Assembly: GCA_016630905.1 (NCBI GenBank)
Contig: WBMQ01000008.1
Coordinates: 186,001 to 250,000 of the forward strand
Length of the DNA stretch: 64,000 nt
Origin: Capillidium heterosporum
Taxonomy: Eukaryota; Entomophthoromycota; Entomophthoromycetes; Entomophthorales; Capillidiaceae
Reading direction: 5' to 3'
The notes beneath the pieces were generated by a model. That model was given only the letters and a program-made list of their open reading frames with translations, did not search any database and was not told the origin of the DNA. A program made the translations under genes and the position numbers. Shown here piece after piece: positions 55,723-64,000 of this stretch (the stretch's first letter is position 1; every line of letters begins with the position of its first letter).

Positions 55723-56741
55723 TTAAATAACTCTACTCTCGAAAACTTTGTAGAATAAGGGGAATAATGCCTTCTGCACCTTATCCAACTCCAAACAGTT
55801 GGATCGAATGAACGTGTTATGCTGACATTCTGATAATGTATAAGCTACAATCTCATCATTCCAGACACTTTGGTGGTATCCCAATTTAATAACCATCTCC
55901 TTTACCTTGGCCCAAAATTTAGGGTAACCATCTTCAATTAAAAGCTTCGATTCCTTCTTGTAGTTGGAATCAAGGTAGTAAAAGGAGTGACTTAGCTCAT
56001 GAATCAAAGGGCTTGGCAATCGATTAGTTGAAGATGAGAAATTTACCAGTTGAGATGGTAGTGCGATTAGGTAGAAGGGTCGAGGCGTATGACGGAACTG
56101 TTCAATTAAGTTGGATTCCAAGTGGGATAAAGGGTCCATCTGACCCAGTTGAAATTTATCGATTACTGTACTCGGTAAATTGAACCCTATTAGTAAAAAA
56201 TTAATAAATAATAAATAGGAAAGTTTAGTATAGAATTTAAAAGTATTTTAAAGGTAGTAAAAGAAAAACTACCTGCCCAATCGGTAGAGTAACTAAAACT
56301 ACCACACTGCTGTTTGTACCAATTTTGAAACTCAAGTTCGGTGAAGTAAGTATCTTTAAAAACTGGGGATTCATAAAACTCTATGTTGAAATATAAATAC
56401 CCATTTTCAAAGGCAAAGTTTACCTTGAAACCGCATAAAAGTTCTACTTAAAAGTTCCCTATCCTCATAAGTTACCAGGTACACCTGGTTTAAAATCTCT
56501 AAACATTGGCTGGGACCATTTACCTTGACTTTATCTTTTGTTTGAATATTAAAGTTAAAGTTGGCAAATGCTAGTTTAGAAAGAAAAAATCCGAAAAATA
56601 AGTAGCCGCTATATCAATAAATTTACCTCGATTGTAGTTCGAAATTGTTTGTACATTAGTCGAATAAAGAGCCTTATGATGTTTTAGTTTGGCATTTTGT
56701 AGTACATTTGTTGATAGCTTGAATTTGGAAATAAAGTGCAT
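55723..56741 (-). CDS. Putative zinc metallopeptidase-like (HExxH) protein, possibly mitochondrial
   Basis: Four exons (56741-56627, 56570-56424, 56380-56273, 56186-55723; introns 56, 43, 86 nt) join in frame to 277 residues. The N terminus is basic and Ser-rich, without acidic residues, and runs to LYSTN, a plausible mitochondrial presequence with a typical cleavage zone. A late segment carries LIHELSHSFYYLDSNYKKE, a HExxH zinc-binding helix, followed 40 residues later by WNDEIVAYTL, whose Glu/Asp could be the third ligand. I do not recognise the family and substrates are unknown. If the zinc site is real, this is a metallohydrolase. Start chosen at the first ATG that yields the presequence. 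Confidence 0.65.
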
Positions 56742-57422
56742 AAAGGTTGCTATTGTTATAAAGTTGATTTATCAACTCTATTATTGTATAATAAATAGTT
56801 CTATTTGAGAAGGTGAATTATAAAAATGAAGTGTCAAAGATATTGATATTGTGTTTTGGAAGCTATCTCTCCTATATTCTTGAACTTGGAAGGTTTTAGG
56901 TTTTGAATTCATATGGAACATCAGGCTAGTTTCTTTAACTTGGTTTGGTTGGCTTTACTAAAGTTCAACCCTCTAAATGAGATCAGGATAAAAACCCTAT
57001 CCAATTATTACACTTTGAAGCCTAGACTATTGGTGATATGGCGTTTACTATTTTACAAATAGCTTCAAGTAACTTTCAGTGTAGTATAAGCTACTAGCGT
57101 TTTTATTAGCTGCGGCAAAATGTTTCCAAAAGCTTTGGTAAGATTGCTGAAAGTTGAGTTGGCTATGTAAAGCTACTTTGCCTCAAATTCACTGGAAGGC
57201 TTTAATTACAATAAGCCTACATCACCTACCCAGCCAGATTACAGTAGAGATAGCACTTGTAATGGCATAAAGAGCCTATACGACGTATGGATTCGACACC
57301 AAATATTCAAACCAAAATTTAAAATAACTATAGTCAAACTAAACAAAGAATTTCATTTACTAAAGCCATTTCATAAATTTATAATAGTAAGGTGCTGGCT
57401 ATACAATTTCAAATTCTACAAA
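56742..57422. other. Intergenic, nothing supported
   Basis: Spacer between two minus-strand genes. Some frames near 56900-57200 look vaguely worn-coding but no family is recognisable. Confidence 0.35.
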
Positions 57423-58781
57423 CTATAACAGAGTACATGTATCACAAGCTTGAAAACCTGGTATAACCATGTTCTGTTTAAATTGGAGGATAGGTGCCCT
57501 TGCTACCACCCAGGCCGTAAACTCATACGGGCAACTTCGAGTTTGAAGCTTCAAAAGGTTAGGAAAAGTTACACCATCAACCAACTTTGTAGAAACTTTT
57601 AAACGTTGTACTTCATCGTCACATCGAATTTCAATAAACCGACATTCACTCAACTTTGATACGAAGTCCAAGAACTCAGTTGTGAAATCTTGTAGTTCAT
57701 TGATCTTAAAAACTTGCAGTTGTAACTGGTGATTAAAGTTAAATTCTTGGGAAGTGAAGCTGCCTATAAGACTTAAGCATTTAAGCTGAACCAATGTGTT
57801 AAAGATAATAGAGAGAGCGGTGACCCTGTTATCCCCGTTGAGACATACTCTCAAATCCGTTAAATTTACGATTCCAGAGATATCCAAAGAATTGGCAATA
57901 TCATCAAACCCCGTATTGAGTTTTGTTAGCTTGGCCCAAGCCTTCCCAAAAGTAGAGTTTATTGGCATGTCGATATCAGTAGTATAAGTTTGAAGGTTAG
58001 GCCAGTATAATGGGTTGGTAACGTAGTTAACGATCCATTCAGGTGGATCTTCGTCAAACCTAATTTTGAAGTCGACGATATTATTAAATATAGGTAATGG
58101 ATTTCTTGAAATGCCAAAACTATCTACGCGTAAATAAAGAATCTGTAGGTTAGGTAGGTTGATTTTAATGTGTTCTAACGTTGAGGCATCGAAGTTAGTA
58201 CATCTTAAGTCGAGATATCTCAAAGTTTGACTGTAAATAGTGATGATGGGAAAGTTGCTACAAAACCAACCCTTAATCGAAAGCCTCTTTAAATGGGTCA
58301 AGTTAGAGGTAAGTCGAATGTCAGGTGTACAGTTAGCTTCCAAGTAGATACAGTACTCTCTCAGCTTTGTATAAGGCTCAAAATCCCTATCGGAAAAGTT
58401 GGAAAAGTGTTCGATATCAACGATCCTTTCGAAATAACTTTTAAGGCTTGTATGGGTGGAAAGTTTGAATTTGGAAGCATCCAACAGCCTTGCTTTCTTA
58501 ATAAATAAATTATATTTAATTATTACATCCTTGACTTCGTCGATACGTTGGCTTTGCCTTTCCAAATCGTAAATCCAACTAAGGAAGGGAGTTATATCTT
58601 GAAATAAAAGCGGTGCTGTAAGTTTTCGAAAGTATTTGTTGAGTAAAGTTAATTGAAGCCAATCTTCAAGTTCCAAGTTGATAAGGATGGTATCGAGTAT
58701 TTCAGGTGGGAATTGGGATAAATTGATGGTCGAAGGGATGCTATTGTCAGGTTGGAAAAACTGCGATAAGTTGAATAACAT
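57423..58781 (-). CDS. F-box/LRR protein with C-terminal CaaX motif (CTLL)
   Basis: 452 residues, single exon, ATG 58781. An N-terminal extension is followed by the F-box at about residues 21-65 (LSQFPPEILDTILINLELED, then FRKLTAPLLFQDI). The LRR order matches the 45438 protein (LKRLSIKGWF, LRYLDLRCTN, NLQILYLRVD, LTDLRVCLNG, LKCLSLIGSF, LQVFKINELQ). It ends Cys-Thr-Leu-Leu, coded by 57437-57426, preceded by another Cys (ACDTCTLL). Identical last four residues in two clearly diverged paralogues argue for selection on a prenylation signal. Predicted membrane-tethered SCF substrate adaptor. Intact and alone in a gene-poor region. Confidence 0.85.
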   Translation of the reverse strand: MLFNLSQFFQPDNSIPSTINLSQFPPEILDTILINLELEDWLQLTLLNKYFRKLTAPLLFQDITPFLSWIYDLERQSQRIDEVKDVIIKYNLFIKKARLLDASKFKLSTHTSLKSYFERIVDIEHFSNFSDRDFEPYTKLREYCIYLEANCTPDIRLTSNLTHLKRLSIKGWFCSNFPIITIYSQTLRYLDLRCTNFDASTLEHIKINLPNLQILYLRVDSFGISRNPLPIFNNIVDFKIRFDEDPPEWIVNYVTNPLYWPNLQTYTTDIDMPINSTFGKAWAKLTKLNTGFDDIANSLDISGIVNLTDLRVCLNGDNRVTALSIIFNTLVQLKCLSLIGSFTSQEFNFNHQLQLQVFKINELQDFTTEFLDFVSKLSECRFIEIRCDDEVQRLKVSTKLVDGVTFPNLLKLQTRSCPYEFTAWVVARAPILQFKQNMVIPGFQACDTCTLL

Positions 58782-61035
58782 TTGTATACCTATGTTGCAA
58801 AACTTGAAAACTATATTAGAACTTATATTGAGCCTTTTACCTACAACTAAATAAAAGCTGTCGACTTCAAAACTGATGTAGCTTTCTCTTCAATCCCACG
58901 ACAATTTATCCGCTAAAGGAAGCCAATAGAAATTGCCTAGACTGTACCATTAACTTTGACTCCAATTCGTACAAAATAGTGCATTTTCTAAGTTTTAAGA
59001 GCACAAAATATTGCTTTATACTGCTATTTAAAATTAAATTGGCCTACTTGTAAACTCTTCTATAAAGAATCTATTATAAACTTTTACTACATCAGATTTC
59101 CATCATTACAAAAAAATTAAAAGTTAAAATAGTAATTGTAAAGGCTTGAAAATTTTATTTAATGTAACTATATGTTTTGAAGTAATACTCAAACTAACTA
59201 AATAAACTTAATAGTATATTTTAATTTTATAAGTACATGCTAATAGTATCAAATTGCTATAGCTACAAACTATATAAATATTTGCATACATAAGATAAAT
59301 TAAAGTATTATAAAGCTATAAGATTTAATACTCTAGCATTGATATATAATCTTGTAAGGAAACTTTTCTAAATCAGCTGTAATTTCGCTTAATAACTAGA
59401 ATTCAAACTATATCCAGACTTAGATGGCTAGTTGACATTCTCCTATTAAAATTAAAAATTTCCCCTTTTTTAGCAGGAATTAACTGATTAGTTTCGTACT
59501 GATTGCTCCTAAATCCTTGCACTTCATAAAGTTAACGATGATCTCTCAGAAGAACCCAAAGGATTTTGATACTGAAGCTTAAATAAACACTAAACACTAG
59601 TATCTAGAGTATTGACTACTAAAGACAAATCATCTATATAATATCTATGGTGAACTTAGCAATAGGTTAAGTAATTATTAACTAAACGTCTTGAATCATT
59701 TGATATTTCTTCTTCTATCGGCATAGTATACACTCCTGGAAATAGTATAAATTAGAACTGATAATTGGCATCCCTCTATGACAGAGAGTTGCACTGACTT
59801 GAACCAAATCTTAGAACTTGATTAAAACCAATGAATTTGACTACGTTCCTTAGCCTTATGGCCATGATCAGAGTATTCCTGTCTTCTCAGTGCTTTTGGA
59901 TCAGACTCCAGGCACGATTTTCCTCCTTGTCAACTTCTTTAGCCTTTATGGAGTACTGGCTACTATTGCCTCTTGACTAACCCCAACTGGTGAGCATTCA
60001 TTGTGAACGTTTTCTAACAAAATCTATCATTATTAACAAACTTGCTACATAATATATCTTGGAATATACATAGTAGACTAGCTTTACAAAAGTGCTAATT
60101 AGAAGCTTTATTGGATATATACGCCTAGACTTTAATGGAAAGATCCATTGACTTCAAAATACTAATTGAATTAATCCCTTGCTATTTAAGGCTGTCAGCT
60201 TTCTCTAATAATTTTTTAATTTTCTCGCTAAAAGTACAAAATTGCTTATAATCTATATTTTGTGTCTAATTATTATGGTATCCCAATTTTAAAGCTAGCA
60301 TTGGTACTAAAGTTGAAATTTGTTTAAGGTTTGAGAAGGCATCATATCTAGTATACTGCTATCTATAGTACAGCAATATTTTCCCAAAACCTTATTTTAA
60401 ATGGTAATAAAGCTTTCAAAAATAGCAAGCATATTAAGATAGGATTTGAATGGATTGATGTAGCTAGCATCAGCTTTTTTTTAATCTTTAGTCTAGGCTT
60501 TAATTGATAATTCTTTTAATCACTGATTATGTATGCTAATTTCCTAATTGTAATCGTGCAATTTATATATACAGTATACTTGCTATTTTACAATTTTCCT
60601 GTATGTTGGATCCCTAAAACTATTTAGATTCATTCGATAAAATAAATCTTTAATCAAATATACTGGAATTTAAAGGACTTCTTTTGCAGATCATCAGCTA
60701 GATTTTGATGCTAGATTATAAAGCTCAACCAACTCTCTTACGTTTACTCAAAGATTTGTTACCAACTAAACATACATCATATCTCTACTAAAAACTTTTC
60801 AAGTACCAATACTTTAATATCATACCCTAACTGTATTGGACAGTTACGAAGCTCAAAGTCCCAAAGCCTATAAGATTCAACGGAATTGCAAATATCAAAA
60901 CGATATCTTCAGAAAATCCAAGTTTGAAAACCGAGCCTTATGAAATTTATAGTTTGAAGCAATCAAAATGACCTCTCTACAAAATATACATATCGAATCA
61001 AAAAGGCATTCGCTGTAAATGAAGTACATCACTTC
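58782..61035. other. Gene-poor AT-rich region with a possible permease relic
   Basis: At about 59850-59975 a plus-strand frame reads SIPVFSVLLDQTPGTIFLLV and FFSLYGVLATIAS before a stop, which resembles a loop and helix of an amino-acid/choline permease; too short and broken to call. Near 60840-60970 a 40-codon protein-like run was seen. Otherwise nothing. Confidence 0.3.
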
Positions 61036-61113
61036 ATTTGCACTTATTTATGCAAATCGATAGCCACTTGTGCAAATCCAAACAAAATCCACATCCAATT
61101 CCAAGCTATATAA
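61036..61113 (+). promoter_or_regulatory. Promoter of the secreted coiled-coil gene: ATTTGCA repeats and TATA box
   Basis: ATTTGCA at 61036-61042 and its inverse TGCAAAT at 61051-61057 and 61071-61077, followed by TATATAA at 61107-61113, 82 bases before the ATG. The repeated element next to a strong TATA suggests a regulated gene. Confidence 0.5.
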
Positions 61114-61194
61114 TGGTAAACTAAAGAAATTTAGTACAAACTTTAAAGCTTGTACTAGTTCGATACTAAACAACCCATTTAATCCATACTAATC

Positions 61195-61777
61195 ATGAAG
61201 AACTTTGCTTACTTAATGACCATCGTCGCCTTAAGCTGGACTCAGGTAGCCAGTATACCTCATCCCGAGAACGTCGCTGGGGCCTGCCCTCAGTGTAGCC
61301 GGTGATGTAGCTGAAGTGCCCCCGGTGACGTCGCAGCCTGGTACTAAAGACTTCCTTCAAAAGGCATTAGGTGCCAACAAGGATGTTGAAGCCCAGTACC
61401 ACCAAGCAGCCATTGAAGCCGAATCCAAGTTACGCCAAGCTCGAATCGAACGCGACGACATAATCCGCAGGATTGGACATACCAAGGGCCAGATCTGGAA
61501 CATTGAGGCTGAGGAAGGTACAGCTGATCGGGCTCTACAGCACGTCTATCACAAGTTACAGTACCACGAGGAGTCAACGGACCAGAATGAGAAGGAACAT
61601 TTGGGCAAGTTTCAGATAAAGAATGTCAAGGCCGAGCGCAAGCTTTCTAAGTCGGAGGAGGAGAAACAGGCAGCTAAGGATGAGAAGGCCAAGGCTATCG
61701 AACTGGCTAACAAGTCCAAGAAGCGGTTGGATATCAAGGCTAAGATCTTGTCCCAAGACAATGCCCCAGAAAGTTAG
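61195..61777 (+). CDS. Secreted Lys/Ala/Glu-rich coiled-coil protein, frameshifted
   Basis: Starts at ATG 61195 with a good signal peptide (hydrophobic LMTIVALSWTQVAS, cleavage near VAS-IP). The frame runs into TGA at 61303-61305, but removing one G from the GGGG run near 61279-61282 restores a single frame through ALSVAGDVAEVPPV and TKDFLQKALGANK to a TAG at 61777 (193 residues). The mature part is highly charged with heptad-like Ala/Leu spacing (EAESKLRQARIERDD, ERKLSKSEEEKQAAKDEKAK), a long coiled coil, and has no Cys. GC-richer than the flanks. Family not recognised. A secreted structural or effector-like role is inference. Confidence 0.62.
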
Positions 61778-64000
61778 TTTACTTGCAGCGTAAGTAAAAC
61801 TCTACCCAATAAATAATTTAGATCCTAGTTTGACGTTCGTTAACTTTTATTATATATAGTATATATTGCAAAAGGCTTTTATATATTAAATTTTAACCAA
61901 TTACTTTTATAAGGCAAGGTATAGCTTTTTATACTTTTTTATATTTACCACCTTTGTCCTATATAAAAGCTACATATTCTTTGATCAAGGCCAATCGAAT
62001 AATTCTTTAGCATTAATACTAAAGTTAGTATATAGGGAAGTCCTCTCCAAATAAAGTAAACCAACCACAAATATTCAAAAGTTAGCTTTAGGTAACTAAA
62101 GTTTTCAGTATCGTTTAGCTTCTCTCTTTAGATGATAGGTGCCATGAATCCAAACATAAAAAATTTATAGAACAGATATCCAAAGACCTTACGTACAATC
62201 TAGCGACTGTTTTTAAGGTATACAATGACCTATATTTCTATACAAAAGGAGTAAGAAATTGAGTAGCCAATCCTTAGTTTGATAATATTTTATACTAGCA
62301 ACTATATTTATTTATTTGGATAGTACCTTTTAAAAGTAATAGTAAACTGCTCTATCATCCAAATATTTTATATGACCTCAGCACTCATTAGCAATTGCGC
62401 TCTTTACTATAAATTCCAAGAAAAGTTGCACCAATTCTGTTGCTTTTAACTTTAAATTATATATGAAAAGTGAAAACTTATAAATTTGTTTGAATTGCAA
62501 AAGACTAAAATTATGGTGGAAGCAGTGCAGATTCCGATTTGGCTCCTATCCGATCCAAAATGTGCTCATCAACTTAGTAGACTTTCCAACCAAGCTTAGA
62601 CCACTACCTACCTATAGCTCTGACTAACTAGCTTGAAATTTTTGGGTAAAGTTTACTTTATCAAAACCTATACTACCAATCTAGAATTGGTTTATTTACC
62701 CGATACAAATACTAGTAGGTATTCTACAACTATATATGGTTTAACGTATTCAAGTTTAGAAAGGCACGCGATTAATTGCCTTCCTAAAGGGGGTAGTTAC
62801 CGAATTCTATAGTTTTTGGTTGGCGTAGTTGATATTACACTGGTATGCTCACCTTAGACCGGCTTCAAGACTTTACAGGCTAATCGGAAGTGACGGTAGT
62901 CAACTTGTAGATGTTCTCATTGGACTTGAAAAGCTTATATCATGAAGAAAGGCTAGCCTTCACAGCTAAGCGTAAAGGTAGAATTCCCGGTACCAATTAT
63001 TGTAAAAGTGAAGTGTTCACGTTGTATTCAAGCTAATTTACCTATATGTGTACCTCAGCTCTAGAATAAACTATTTACGGGTAATAGGGTCTTCCTAAAA
63101 GTAGTAATGGCCAGAGTTTTTCAAGTTACTAATTAAGTCTATTTGAGGCTCGGAGTTTGTAAAATAAAGACTAATAATTTAATATATTGCAATTTGCAAT
63201 TACTTAATTCTAGATTACATCTATTTACTAAATTTCATTACAGATCTAATATAGTTTGCTTGGTACTATACTATACTCTTATGGGAAATTAGGTCGACTT
63301 GACTTGAATAGGAAGGTTGCAAGATGCCGTAAAGTTGAAAAATTTCGGCTATACCCTCATACGTAGCAAACTTTGCAACTGCGACGTCGCCGTCCGTTCA
63401 TGGTATGCAGCTGTTTAATTTTTGAGGTGTTGATAGATCTTTGGATCATCGGAGATAGTAAGTAAAGCTATACCCACTTCCAGTTATAAGTTAGTGCTGT
63501 ACTTCTGTAGCTCACTTTCTCATACAATACGTCAATTTGGAAAGCTCCGATTATCCAAATGACTATGCTAAACTTATATTGGGTATAGTATAGGCTGTAT
63601 TGAAAGATAAAGTTGAAGAATTCTTGATATCAAGGTTTATTCAAAAAGTAATGTTATATTACACTAACTAGAAATATATATGTATATCAATATAGTATAA
63701 GGTGACCCTAAGATATATAGTGAAAGGAGATACATTTGGTATTTTTCAATAGGTGTGATGCCTCTACAGAATTTTTTCAAGTACGACTGCTAAATGTATT
63801 AATGGATGAAATGCAGTAAAATTTTATAGTATAGAATGTATTTAATTAAGTATATAGTTATTTCCTAAGGTAAACTATTTATTGTGCATTTTGAGATGTA
63901 TCCAATATATTGAACATTTCTAGTGTCAAACTTATAGGTATATGGACTATGAAAAGCTTTACGAACTACTCGTTGGTGCTATATATGCCTGAACTATATA
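61778..64000. other. Gene-poor AT-rich region with worn coding at 62516-63040
   Basis: A plus-strand frame stays open for about 60 codons (e.g. GKVYFIKTYTTNLELVYLP, LERHAINCLPKGGSYRIL) with flanking stops, and another short run reads LYHEERLAFTAKRKGRIPGT. It looks like a decayed gene, not identified. Nothing else supported to the window end. Confidence 0.3.

Noticed and set aside
1-64000. CRISPR arrays, operons, rRNA genes, phage or plasmid features
   Set aside because: None seen; split genes with spliceosomal introns show eukaryotic nuclear DNA.

Overview
The window is nuclear DNA of an AT-rich fungus (roughly two thirds A+T by eye). Evidence for a fungus: many short spliceosomal introns (35-86 nt, GTA-type donors, often a CTAAC-like branch site just before the AG), an Opy2-type membrane anchor (a fungus-specific family), a siderophore-transporter-like MFS protein, and large gene-poor AT-rich stretches. 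The lineage cannot be fixed from the sequence; an early-diverging AT-rich fungus would fit, but that is inference.

Layout. 1-6.3 kb: end of a membrane protein, an OPY2-like sensor anchor (-), a two-exon RING-CH (MARCH-type) E3 ligase (+), and the four-exon B subunit of DNA polymerase alpha (-). 6.9-12.2 kb: two broken F-box/LRR genes, the first carrying a piggyBac-family element (copy A, 7249-9479) with exact TTAA duplication. 13.6-19.1 kb: a class IV aminotransferase-like gene (-) with one in-frame TGA, divergent from a complete four-exon 5-oxoprolinase (+). 19.6-24 kb: an F-box relic and a divergent eEF2 paralogue (-) with an altered switch I loop. 24-30 kb: mostly gene-poor, but it hides a broken small gene (24.3-24.8 kb), a complete three-exon 5-hydroxyisourate hydrolase (26.9-27.4 kb, -) and an F-box relic. 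30.4-35.3 kb: a three-exon R3H-like protein (+), an unidentified decayed gene and an MFS transporter (-). 36-43 kb: relics, two orphan membrane/secreted proteins and piggyBac copy B (40756-42990). 43.5-49.9 kb: a cluster of four F-box/LRR loci, two intact. 50-56.7 kb: a NIPA-type Mg transporter with one frameshift, tRNA-Lys(UUU), an ADF/cofilin-like fragment, an 11-exon PSMD5-like proteasome chaperone (-) and a four-exon HExxH protein (-). 57.4-64 kb: a third intact F-box/LRR gene, then gene-poor DNA with one secreted coiled-coil protein.

How it fits together. Several single-copy genes serve ubiquitin-proteasome biology (RING-CH ligase, F-box adaptors, PSMD5-like chaperone), but nothing shows co-regulation. 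The dominant theme is rapid birth and death of an F-box/LRR family: ten loci, three intact. Two of the intact ones end in the same CaaX-like tetrapeptide CTLL, predicting prenylated, membrane-bound SCF substrate adaptors. Several otherwise good genes carry one single-base lesion; some lie in G runs and may be sequence errors. Exon joins were worked out by hand from splice signals and reading-frame continuity. No similarity search was run.
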